Shown: in pieces, positions 1-5,918 of the stretch
Position numbering within the stretch: the stretch's first letter is position 1
How the letters are laid out: each line of letters opens with the position of its first letter
DNA from: Microbacterium sp.
GTDB taxonomy: Bacteria; Actinomycetota; Actinomycetes; Actinomycetales; Microbacteriaceae
Length of the DNA stretch: 12,393 nucleotides
NCBI GenBank assembly: GCA_031286555.1
Contig: JAITUD010000215.1
Coordinates: 1 to 12,393 of the forward strand
Direction: 5' to 3'
Notes under the pieces: model-generated
What the model saw: the letters and a program-made list of their open reading frames with translations, nothing else
Database searches by the model: none
Told to the model about the DNA's origin: nothing
Made by a program: the position numbers and the translations under genes

Positions 1-66
1 GTCTCGAACGCGGCGCAGCACCACCAGTTCGCGCAGGCGGGGGTCGTCGGCGGGAGTCACGGTCAC
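1..66 (-). CDS. AraC-family-like transcriptional regulator, 5' end only (partial)
   Basis: Only the first 22 codons lie in the window; the gene runs off the left edge. The minus strand opens with GTG and reads as an N-terminus ending in DPRLRELVVLRRVRD. I recall this opening from actinobacterial AraC-type regulators, where it leads into a helix-turn-helix beginning roughly DRIDREYAQPLDVEAL. No HTH residue is visible here, so the family call rests on resemblance to that opening alone. Two in-frame GTG starts are possible. The one at 66 has AGGA 7 nt upstream (minus-strand 77-74); the one at 60 has GAGG 5 nt upstream. The gene diverges from the DUF308 gene at 165, so the two share a 98-base upstream region. 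Confidence 0.45.
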   Translation of the reverse strand, partial: MTVTPADDPRLRELVVLRRVRD

Positions 67-164
67 CTCACGATCCTGGCACGCGGTGTCGCGTTCCACG
101 CAGGAGAGTCCTATACCACTACGCTGGTACCTGCCTCACAGGAGGTTCCCAGAAAGGAAACATC
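67..164. promoter_or_regulatory. Divergent intergenic region between the AraC-like gene and the DUF308 gene
   Basis: This 98-base region must carry the 5' signals of both divergent genes. For the plus-strand gene, TATACC at 112-117 is the best -10-like hexamer. I see no good TTGACA-like -35 at 16-18 nt upstream. An AAGGA ribosome binding site at 154-158 lies 6 nt before the ATG at 165, with a second purine-rich run (GGAGG) at 141-145. The promoter assignment is inference; the ribosome binding site is clear. Confidence 0.35.
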
Positions 165-761
165 ATGTCTGATGCTCTCTCGGAAGCGAAGGGCTTCGTC
201 AAGTCCGTCCGGGTCTTCCTCGCCGTCTCGGGCGCAGTCGCGCTCATCGCCGGCCTCATCCTGCTCATCTGGCCCGGTAAGTCCGCTGTGATCGTCACCG
301 CGATCATCGCCGCCTACCTGATCGTCGCCGGCCTCGTCTACATCGCGCTCGGCATCTTCTCCAAGGAGAAGGGCGGCTGGTCGCGCGTGGGCCACATCGT
401 GCTGGGCCTGATCTACATCGTCGCCGGCGTGATCGCGTTCACGAACCTCGCAGCGGCGACGGCGACGCTGGCCTTCGTGGTCGCCATCCTGATCGGTGTC
501 AGTTGGATCATCGACGGCATCGTCTCGCTCAGCCTGCTGAGCAAGGCCGCCTCGAAGACCTGGACCGTCATCTACGCGATCCTCAGTATCATCGCCGGAA
601 TCGTGGTGCTGTTCTCGCCGATGTTCGCCGCTGTCGTGCTGTGGTGGATCCTGGGCATCGCCCTGATCGTGCTCGGCATCGTGCAGATCGTCCGTGCGAT
701 CACGCTCGGCAAGGACGCGAAGGAGATCGAGGACACGCTGAAGAGCGACGCCTCGGCCTGA
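165..761 (+). CDS. DUF308/HdeD-family integral membrane protein
   Basis: The product is a 198-residue, very hydrophobic protein with six predicted membrane helices, at about residues 16-36, 41-63, 76-93, 98-121, 132-151 and 155-178. A short polar, acidic tail (KDAKEIEDTLKSDASA) follows. Helices come in pairs with repeated small-residue patterns (GxxLIxxG, AGLVYIALGIF, LGIVQIVRAIT), as in the HdeD/DUF308 family. Escherichia coli HdeD is linked to acid resistance, but the actinobacterial members have no defined biochemical role, so function stays open. The start is supported by AAGGA 6 nt upstream. The gene stands alone: its upstream neighbour diverges, and it converges on the SDR gene across a strong palindromic terminator. 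Family confidence is high; functional confidence is low. Confidence 0.85.
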   Translation: MSDALSEAKGFVKSVRVFLAVSGAVALIAGLILLIWPGKSAVIVTAIIAAYLIVAGLVYIALGIFSKEKGGWSRVGHIVLGLIYIVAGVIAFTNLAAATATLAFVVAILIGVSWIIDGIVSLSLLSKAASKTWTVIYAILSIIAGIVVLFSPMFAAVVLWWILGIALIVLGIVQIVRAITLGKDAKEIEDTLKSDASA

Positions 762-770
762 CCCGTCCCT

Positions 771-812
771 CATGAGAGTGGCCCCGTCCGATCGGACGGG
801 GCCACTCTCATG
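771..812. terminator. Perfect 42-base palindrome, likely bidirectional terminator
   Basis: The two 20-base arms (771-790 and 793-812) are exact reverse complements around a central AT, so the whole 42-base element is a perfect palindrome. It begins 10 nt after the DUF308 stop and ends 12 nt before the SDR stop. As RNA it would form a long GC-rich hairpin identical from either strand. There is no clear U-tract on either side, as in many high-GC actinobacterial terminators. Its position between convergent genes fits a shared terminator. Confidence 0.85.
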
Positions 813-824
813 TGCAGTGCGTGA

Positions 825-1589
825 TCACTCGGCGATGAATCCCGAGGTGTCCCCCACCAGACGGGTGTTGTCGGCGGGCACCGGGTCGACGGCCGCCTGG
901 GCGACTTCGGCGGCGAACTCCGACACGTTGTAGAGCTTGCCGGCCGACTCACGGCGCTCGGAGATCGCGCCGGGGTTCATGCGCTCCAGCAGCGTGGCGG
1001 TGATGGTGCCCTCGATCATGTCCCCGGAGACGACGGTGAACCCGACGCCCGCCTCGGCGAGGCCGGGGATGAGCTCGCGGAGCGCGTCCTCGCCGGCGCG
1101 CTTCGACTTCGCGACCGGCTCGTACTCGGGCATGGTCGGCGTGGTGCGGATGAAGTGCGCCTGGTGGCTGGTCACGAAGACGACACGCGAGCCCTCGCCC
1201 AGCAGGGGCCGTGCCTGGGTGAGCACGTCGACCTGCGCATCGCGGTTGAGCGTGAGCGCGTAGTCCTCGGCCATGCCGGACTCCATGCCGCCGGAAGCGT
1301 TCAGGACCAGGATGTCGAGGCGTCCGAACTCCTCGTCGACCTTCGCGAGCATCTCGCCGACGGATACCGGGTCGGTGAGGTCTGCGGCGACCACGAGAGC
1401 CTTGCGGCCGAGTGCGCGCAGCTCGGTCGCGAGCTTCTCGGCACGGGGTGCCTTGTTGCGGTAATTGATCACCACATCGGCCCCGGCCTGCGCGAAGTAG
1501 CGGACGGTGTCGGCGCCGATGCCCCGCGACGATCCGGTGACCAGCGCCACCTTGCCGTCGAGGGATCCAGCGGGAAGAACGTCGGTCAC
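825..1589 (-). CDS. SDR-family oxidoreductase with atypical active site
   Basis: This is a 254-residue short-chain dehydrogenase/reductase with a Rossmann fold. The nucleotide-binding motif TGSSRGIG is at residues 18-25. The segment NYRNK just after the second strand suggests NADP(H) preference. An acidic residue pair AADLTD (68-73) and NASGG (97-101, replacing the usual NNAG) follow. The Ser of the active site is probably Ser141 in FVTSHQ. The usual YxxxK is missing: the sequence reads YEPVAKSK (156-163), so Tyr156 is five residues before Lys161 and a Val sits four before Lys163. Substrate is unknown. The GTG start at 1589 is chosen because AAGGAG lies 5 nt upstream and the protein begins just before the first Rossmann strand; the same frame stays open further upstream but that part is not protein-like. 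The gene diverges from nfeD. Confidence 0.88.
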   Translation of the reverse strand: MTDVLPAGSLDGKVALVTGSSRGIGADTVRYFAQAGADVVINYRNKAPRAEKLATELRALGRKALVVAADLTDPVSVGEMLAKVDEEFGRLDILVLNASGGMESGMAEDYALTLNRDAQVDVLTQARPLLGEGSRVVFVTSHQAHFIRTTPTMPEYEPVAKSKRAGEDALRELIPGLAEAGVGFTVVSGDMIEGTITATLLERMNPGAISERRESAGKLYNVSEFAAEVAQAAVDPVPADNTRLVGDTSGFIAE

Positions 1590-1635
1590 TGGTGCTCCTT
1601 GGAATGCTGTGTTTCGCCGCGACCGCGACGATCTC

Positions 1636-1684
1636 AGCCTACCGCGGAGGGGCCCGCCGACCCCGTCCTGGCCCGTGGTAGGTT
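1636..1684. promoter_or_regulatory. Putative divergent promoters of the SDR gene and the nfeD operon
   Basis: The 117-base gap between the two divergent genes contains a TANNNT -10 candidate for each direction. For nfeD, TAGGTT at 1679-1684 has CCGACC (1657-1662) 16 nt upstream as a weak -35, and would start transcription about 15 nt before the ATG. For the SDR gene, TAGGCT lies on the minus strand at 1641-1636, with no convincing -35. Both calls are pattern-based only. Confidence 0.3.
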
Positions 1685-1706
1685 CGCAGCAGAGGGAAGG
1701 GCGAGC

Positions 1707-2162
1707 ATGATCGAGATGTTCGAGCAGTGGGCGTGGATCGGCTGGTTGGTGCTGATCGCGCTGTTCCTCGTGATCGAGATGCTGAGCCTCGACTTCACCT
1801 TCCTGATGCTGGCGTTCGGCGGTGGTGTCGGCCTCATCACCGACCTGGTCGGCGTGCCGCTCTGGCTGCAGGTGATCATCGCGGCCGTCGCCGCGGCGTT
1901 GTTCATCCTCTTCCTGCGTCCGCCGCTGCTGCACCGTCTGAGGCGCGGCGAGGACCCGACCAAGTCGAACGTCGATGCGCTGATCGGGCTGCACGGCACC
2001 GCCCTGGCCGAGATCACCAAGGTCAGCGGCTCGGCCAAACTCGGCAACGGCGACACCTGGACGGCGCGCAGCGCCACCGACGCGCCGATCCCTCGCGGGG
2101 GGCGCGTGGAGGTCGTCGAGATCACCGGGGCGACGGCTGTCGTGCGCTCCGTCAGCGAATAG
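1707..2162 (+). CDS. NfeD-family membrane protein with OB-fold domain
   Basis: This 151-residue protein is a short (NfeD1b-type) member. Three membrane helices, at about residues 11-28, 32-49 and 52-71, are followed by a basic stop-transfer stretch (RPPLLHRLRR, 71-80). A soluble C-terminal OB-fold of about 65 residues follows, ending WTARSATDAPIPRG then RVEVVEITGATAVV. That beta-rich W-x-A...G-x-x-V-x-V-V pattern is typical of NfeD. In the family, NfeD works with an SPFH/stomatin partner encoded next door, organising membrane microdomains and envelope quality control. The partner gene follows 7 nt downstream, which supports the call. The ATG has a GGAAGG ribosome binding site 6 nt upstream. 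No ClpP-like serine protease domain is present, unlike long NfeD proteins. Confidence 0.88.
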   Translation: MIEMFEQWAWIGWLVLIALFLVIEMLSLDFTFLMLAFGGGVGLITDLVGVPLWLQVIIAAVAAALFILFLRPPLLHRLRRGEDPTKSNVDALIGLHGTALAEITKVSGSAKLGNGDTWTARSATDAPIPRGGRVEVVEITGATAVVRSVSE

Positions 2163-2169
2163 GAGAATC

Positions 2170-3102
2170 GTGGACGAGTCGTTCATCCCCACCGCGATCG
2201 GGTGGATCCTCGCGATAGCGGTCATCATCCTGGTGATCGTCACAGTCGCCCGGGCGATCCGCATCATCCCGCAGGCCACCGCCGGAGTCGTCGAGCGGCT
2301 GGGGCGCTACCACAAGACGCTGACACCGGGACTGAACCTGCTGGTGCCGTTCATCGACCGCCTCCGCCCTCTCATCGACATGCGCGAGCAGGTCGTCTCG
2401 TTCCCGCCGCAGCCGGTGATCACCGAGGACAACCTCGTGGTCTCGATCGACACCGTCGTCTACTTCCAGGTGACGGATGCCCGGGCAGCGACCTACGAGA
2501 TCGCGAACTACCTCGGTGCCGTCGAGCAGCTCACCACCACCACCCTGCGCAACGTGGTCGGCGGGCTCAACCTCGAAGAGGCCCTGACCAGCCGCGACGA
2601 GATCAACGGACAGCTGCGCGTCGTCCTCGACGAGGCCACCGGAAAGTGGGGCATCCGAGTCGGCCGCGTCGAGCTGAAGGCGATCGATCCGCCCGTCTCC
2701 ATCCAGGACTCGATGGAGAAGCAGATGCGTGCCGAGCGTGACCGCCGTGCCGCCATCCTCACCGCCGAGGGCTCCAAGCAGTCCCAGATCCTCGAGGCCG
2801 AGGGACAGCGCCAGGCCGCGATCCTCAAGGCCGAGGGTGACAAGCAGGCCGCTGTGCTGCGCGCCCAGGGCGAGGCGGAGGCGATCAACAACGTCTTCAC
2901 CGCGATCCATCAGGGCCAGCCGGATGACAAGCTGCTCGCCTACCAGTACCTGCAGATGCTGCCGAAGATCAGCGAGAGCCCGTCCAGCAAGCTGTGGATC
3001 ATCCCGAGCGAGCTGACCGAAGCGCTGAAGAACTTCGGCAGCGCATTCACGCCGAAGCCGGATGGCACTCCCCAGGCGCCGCCGAAGCTGCCCGGCGCGT
3101 GA
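2170..3102 (+). CDS. SPFH/Band 7 (stomatin-like, QmcA-type) membrane protein
   Basis: The product is a 310-residue stomatin-like protein. One N-terminal membrane helix (about residues 11-30) precedes the SPFH domain (about 31-185). That domain shows family hallmarks: IPQATAGVVERLGRYHKTL, PGLNLLVPFIDRL, MREQVVSFPPQPVITEDN, TTLRNVVG and WGIRVGRVELK. A C-terminal coiled coil contains four 11-residue repeats of the form A-x-L-x-A-E-G-x-x-Q-A (195-238). A conserved block (YLQMLPKI, then SSKLWIIPSE) and a proline-rich tail follow. Such proteins oligomerise into membrane scaffolds; bacterial members often pair with NfeD and with FtsH. The start is GTG; its AGGAG ribosome binding site (2161-2165) overlaps the nfeD stop codon, so the two are translationally coupled. 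The 3' end overlaps the next gene by 4 nt. Confidence 0.93.
   Translation: MDESFIPTAIGWILAIAVIILVIVTVARAIRIIPQATAGVVERLGRYHKTLTPGLNLLVPFIDRLRPLIDMREQVVSFPPQPVITEDNLVVSIDTVVYFQVTDARAATYEIANYLGAVEQLTTTTLRNVVGGLNLEEALTSRDEINGQLRVVLDEATGKWGIRVGRVELKAIDPPVSIQDSMEKQMRAERDRRAAILTAEGSKQSQILEAEGQRQAAILKAEGDKQAAVLRAQGEAEAINNVFTAIHQGQPDDKLLAYQYLQMLPKISESPSSKLWIIPSELTEALKNFGSAFTPKPDGTPQAPPKLPGA
2752..2883 (+). repeat. Four tandem 33-base coding repeats in the SPFH gene
   Basis: The stretch encodes four successive 11-residue units, residues 195-205, 206-216, 217-227 and 228-238, each close to A-I-L-x-A-E-G-x-x-Q-A. An 11-residue period fits a right-handed (hendecad) coiled coil, as known for the C-terminal part of SPFH proteins. 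DNA similarity between units is what the repeated amino acids require and is not an independent mobile or satellite repeat. Confidence 0.8.
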
Positions 3103-3872
3103 CGCACCCGTATCTCGACGGAGCCCGGCTCCCCCGTGTCCTCGCTCACCGCGGTCTCGCGACCCCGGAGGGCGAGGACTCGTCCGTGTGGGAGAACTCC
3201 GCGGGCGCCTTCGCGCAGGCCGTGACAGCCGGCGCCGAGTACATCGAGAGCGACTGCCAGGTGACCGCCAACGGCGACGTCGTACTCTTCCATGACGACA
3301 CGCTGGAGCGCCTGACCGGCGACCCTCGCGCGGTCTCGACGGTGCGCACGGCGGAGCTTCGCGATATCTTCGCCGAGCACGGCGGCCTGATGACGGTGGC
3401 CGAGGCTCTCGCCGCCTTCCCCGACACGCGCTTCAACATCGACGTCAAGACGGATGCTGCGGCCGACCCGATCGGCCCCCTGATCGCTCCGCACACCCGG
3501 CGCGTGCTGATCACGAGCTTCTCGGACGCCCGCCGCCGCCGTGCACTCGACTCGATCCGACGAGCGGGCGCGGCGGACCGTCCCGCCACCTCCGGCGGGA
3601 GCCGCACGATCGTGGCGCTGCGCGCGCTGTCTGCACTGCACCTCTCCCCCGGCGGCGTCCTGCGCGGCATCGATGCCGTGCCGATCCCCGTCGCTCAGGG
3701 ATCGATTCGGGTGCTGACCCCGGCGCTGCTCCGTGCCGCCCACCGGCACGGTGTCGAGGTGCATGTCTGGACCGTCAACGAGCCGGAACAGATGCGCGAA
3801 CTCGTCGCCCTCGGAATCGACGGCATCATCAGCGATCACGTCGACATCGCACTGCGAACCCTGAAGAGTTGA
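3099..3872 (+). CDS. Glycerophosphodiester phosphodiesterase (UgpQ-like, cytoplasmic)
   Basis: This 257-residue protein is a GDPD-family TIM barrel that hydrolyses glycerophosphodiesters to glycerol 3-phosphate and an alcohol. Family motifs are in order: AHRG (16-19, His17-Arg18), WENSAGAF (31-38), YIESDCQVTANGDVVLFHDDTLERLTG (48-74; Glu50, Asp52 metal ligands, His65 catalytic), FNIDVK (112-117), VHVWTVNEPEQM (221-232) and GIDGIISDHV (239-248). No signal peptide or membrane helix is seen, so it should act in the cytoplasm. The GTG start at 3099 is chosen because GTGA overlaps the SPFH stop by 4 nt and the HRG motif then falls near the N-terminus, as usual. Coupling to nfeD and the SPFH gene suggests a role in lipid turnover or membrane repair, which is inference. 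Substrate headgroup cannot be told from sequence. Confidence 0.92.
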   Translation: MTHPYLDGARLPRVLAHRGLATPEGEDSSVWENSAGAFAQAVTAGAEYIESDCQVTANGDVVLFHDDTLERLTGDPRAVSTVRTAELRDIFAEHGGLMTVAEALAAFPDTRFNIDVKTDAAADPIGPLIAPHTRRVLITSFSDARRRRALDSIRRAGAADRPATSGGSRTIVALRALSALHLSPGGVLRGIDAVPIPVAQGSIRVLTPALLRAAHRHGVEVHVWTVNEPEQMRELVALGIDGIISDHVDIALRTLKS

Positions 3873-3997
3873 GAGTTTCTCTGACTTATATGCGCTGACC
3901 CCTGGGATTCCACTGTGAAAAGCTCTAGGATTCAGGCCCTGTGGATGATCCGCACAGACAGGTTCGTTATACCTGACAGCGACGAGAGGACCACACA
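3873..3997 (+). promoter_or_regulatory. Intergenic region carrying the rbpA promoter and leader
   Basis: These 125 bases between the phosphodiesterase gene and rbpA are visibly richer in A/T than their surroundings. Two -10-like hexamers stand out: TAGGAT at 3926-3931, with TGGGAT (3903-3908) 17 nt upstream, and TTATAC/TATACC at 3967-3973. Neither has a good TTGACA. I looked for the GGAAT-N18-GTT pattern of stress sigma factors, since Streptomyces rbpA is SigR-controlled, and did not find a clean match. A ribosome binding site AGAGGA (3985-3990) lies 7 nt before the ATG. Confidence 0.4.
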
Positions 3998-4381
3998 ATG
4001 GCAGATCGCAGCCTGCGCGGCATCCGACTCGGCGCCCAGAGCTTGCAGAGCGAAGAGGGCGTCGTCTTCATGGAGCGGAGCGCCACCACCTATGCGTGCC
4101 CGGTTTGCGGGCACGAGACCACCCTGATGTTCGCCGCAGACGCGGAGCCCCCGCAGACCTGGGAGTGCCGTTCCTGCGGCGCCGACGCTCTGCTCGAGGT
4201 CGACGGCAAGCCCGTCACTCCGGTCGAGGAGGACGGCAAGGCCGCCCGCACCCACTGGGACATGCTGCTCGAGCGCCGTACCCGCGCCGAGCTCGAAGAG
4301 CTGCTCGAGGAGCGGCTCGCCTACATCCGCGCCCGTCGTGGCGCCGGCGACGACCCGACTCGCCAGAAGATCGGGGCCTGA
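3998..4381 (+). CDS. rbpA: RNA polymerase-binding protein RbpA
   Basis: The product is a 127-residue RbpA, an actinobacterium-specific transcription activator that binds RNA polymerase and group I/II sigma factors and stabilises the open complex. Layout: an N-terminal tail with the conserved RGIRLGAQSLQSEEGV (7-22), then a core domain with a zinc-ribbon cysteine set CPVC (34-37) and CRSC (57-60). The basic linker follows with RTHWDMLLERR (84-94), and then a sigma-interaction helix (about 95-114, AELEELLEERLAYIRARR). All four cysteines are present, so zinc binding is expected; in Mycobacterium the set is partly lost. Length fits the family. The gene has its own promoter region, and its stop directly abuts the stop of the convergent lnt. 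Confidence 0.97.
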   Translation: MADRSLRGIRLGAQSLQSEEGVVFMERSATTYACPVCGHETTLMFAADAEPPQTWECRSCGADALLEVDGKPVTPVEEDGKAARTHWDMLLERRTRAELEELLEERLAYIRARRGAGDDPTRQKIGA

Positions 4382-4389
4382 TCAGGCCC
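4374..4389. terminator. 16-base palindrome spanning the rbpA/lnt stop-stop junction
   Basis: The sequence GGGCCTGATCAGGCCC is a perfect palindrome centred between bases 4381 and 4382, exactly where the rbpA TGA meets the reverse complement of the lnt TGA. As RNA it could fold as a 6-bp GC-rich stem with a GATC loop in either transcript. There is no U-tract and no other intergenic space, so this short hairpin is the only visible candidate for ending either convergent transcript. The terminator function is inference. Confidence 0.45.
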
Positions 4390-5911
4390 GCCGCCGTCGG
4401 GCGAGCACGCCGCTGAGCACGAGCCCGGCGATGCCGCCCCACAGCAGGACCTGCTCAAGCCAGGGTCCGATCACGACTCCAGCCGTGAGGCCGGTGCGAA
4501 GCTCGACATCGTCGAGCAGCGCACCGGCCTCATCCGCGTCCAGGGTCGACATCGTCGACCCATCGGGGCGGATCGTCTGACTCGTGCCGACCGTGGAGAT
4601 GTTGACCACGCTGCGGCCGGTCTCGATCGCGCGGGTGCGCGCGAAGGCCAGCTGCTGCAGGTTCTCGTCGGTGCCGCGGAAATCGGCGTTGTTCGTCTGG
4701 AAGATCAGCACCCGCGCGCCCCCGGCCACGCCCTCGCGGATGACCTCGTCGTAGATCACGTCGAAGCAGATCGCGAGTCCCACCGGCACGTCGCCGACGC
4801 GCATCAGCGGCGGGTTGGTGCCGGGGGTGTACTCGCGCTGCAGCAGGCCGATCAGGTCGGGCGCGAGCGCGCCCCAGAACTCACGGTTCGGCACATACTC
4901 GCCGAAGGGCACCGGATGCCGCTTGTCGTGGATCTGGTCGGCGGTGCCGTCCGAGGTCCACAGGAACGAGGTGTTGAAGATGTCCTTGCCCCGCTCGGTC
5001 GCCGTGTTCGCGAGCAGCGGTGCACCGGACTTCGTCACGACCCGAGTGAGACGCCGCGCGGTTCCGGGGTCCTGGAACGGGTCGTAGCCGGCTGAGCCCT
5101 CCGGCCAGACGACGAGATCGACATCTTCGCCGTACAGCGTCTCGGTCGCCGCCATCTGCGAATCGATGATGGCGTACGGCTCGCGGTGATCGAAGTATCC
5201 CGTGGGTCCGTTGCCCTGCACCGCGCCGATGCGCATGTCCCCGGCGGAGGACGTCGGGAACAGCGGGGTGAGCAGCAGCACGAGCACGAGCACGACCGGA
5301 GCGATCAGCCGCAGCGGTCGACGCCAGGACCCCGTGCGCACCAGCTCGATCACCAGAGCCGTCGTCGTCACGATGAGGAAGCTCAGCCCGCTGACGCCGA
5401 GCCAGGACGTCACGGCCCCGAGCGGGCTCTCGGACTGCGTCATGCCCAGGCGTGCCCACGGGAAGCCGCCATAGGGCCAGTTGCCCAGGAACAGCTCGTG
5501 TGCGGTCCAGAGCGCGCCCACGAGCACGGGCAGCATGAACAGACGGCCGCGAGGCCAGGCCCGCGGGACCCAGCGGTAGGCGAGCGCGATCGGCAGCAGC
5601 GCGAACGCGGTGAGTCCGCCCTCCACGACGCTCAGCGCCGCCCAGGGGATCGTGCCGAGGTACCTCGAAGTCCACGACACCAGCAGCCCGAAGAAGACGA
5701 GCCCGTAGACCAGACCGACCAGAATCGCGCTCCAGGACCGGCGCCCGATCAGCGAGAGCAGCAGCACCGCCACGCCGGGGAAGATCAGCGGCCAGATCGC
5801 CGGTTCCGGGAACGCCACCCGCATCAGGACCGCAGCGAGCGCCGCGGCGGGCAGAGCGAGCCAGAGCGGCATCAGCGGCTGCGGCCGCTGTGCGCGGTCG
5901 GTGTCGGGCAT
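4382..5911 (-). CDS. lnt: Apolipoprotein N-acyltransferase
   Basis: This 509-residue protein transfers an acyl chain to the N-terminal cysteine of lipoproteins at the outer face of the membrane. The N-terminal half has several membrane helices (about residues 15-32, 39-56, 60-80, 88-112, 124-141, 164-190 and 202-218) and the conserved NWPYGGFPW (144-152). The C-terminal half is a carbon-nitrogen hydrolase (nitrilase) domain with the full catalytic triad: Glu271 in WPEGS, Lys330 in HDKRHPVPFGEYVP and Cys382 in ICFDVIY. A last helix (about 484-503) ends in RRRR. These match E. coli Lnt Glu267-Lys335-Cys387. The ATG at 5911 has AGGA 5 nt upstream; that site overlaps the helicase stop (TAGGA), and the gap is 7 nt. 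No Ppm/Dpm1 glycosyltransferase domain is fused, unlike Rv2051c. Confidence 0.95.
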   Translation of the reverse strand: MPDTDRAQRPQPLMPLWLALPAAALAAVLMRVAFPEPAIWPLIFPGVAVLLLSLIGRRSWSAILVGLVYGLVFFGLLVSWTSRYLGTIPWAALSVVEGGLTAFALLPIALAYRWVPRAWPRGRLFMLPVLVGALWTAHELFLGNWPYGGFPWARLGMTQSESPLGAVTSWLGVSGLSFLIVTTTALVIELVRTGSWRRPLRLIAPVVLVLVLLLTPLFPTSSAGDMRIGAVQGNGPTGYFDHREPYAIIDSQMAATETLYGEDVDLVVWPEGSAGYDPFQDPGTARRLTRVVTKSGAPLLANTATERGKDIFNTSFLWTSDGTADQIHDKRHPVPFGEYVPNREFWGALAPDLIGLLQREYTPGTNPPLMRVGDVPVGLAICFDVIYDEVIREGVAGGARVLIFQTNNADFRGTDENLQQLAFARTRAIETGRSVVNISTVGTSQTIRPDGSTMSTLDADEAGALLDDVELRTGLTAGVVIGPWLEQVLLWGGIAGLVLSGVLARRRRA

Positions 5912-5918
5912 CCGGTTC

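Noticed and set aside
1590..2279. An open minus-strand extension upstream of the SDR gene, running antisense through nfeD into the SPFH gene.
   Set aside because: The translated extension is low-complexity and charged with no domain, and it lies opposite well-supported nfeD. The real SDR start has a good ribosome binding site at 1600-1595.
3866..3887. A weak hairpin (AGAG-TTT-CTCT with flanking AGT/ACT) just after the phosphodiesterase gene, considered as a terminator.
   Set aside because: The stem is short, AT-rich, bulged and has a three-base loop. It cannot be told from chance in this A/T-richer spacer.
3941..3957. TGTG...CACA partial inverted repeat upstream of rbpA, considered as an operator.
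   Set aside because: The arms match for only four bases plus an offset block, which is within chance for the region.
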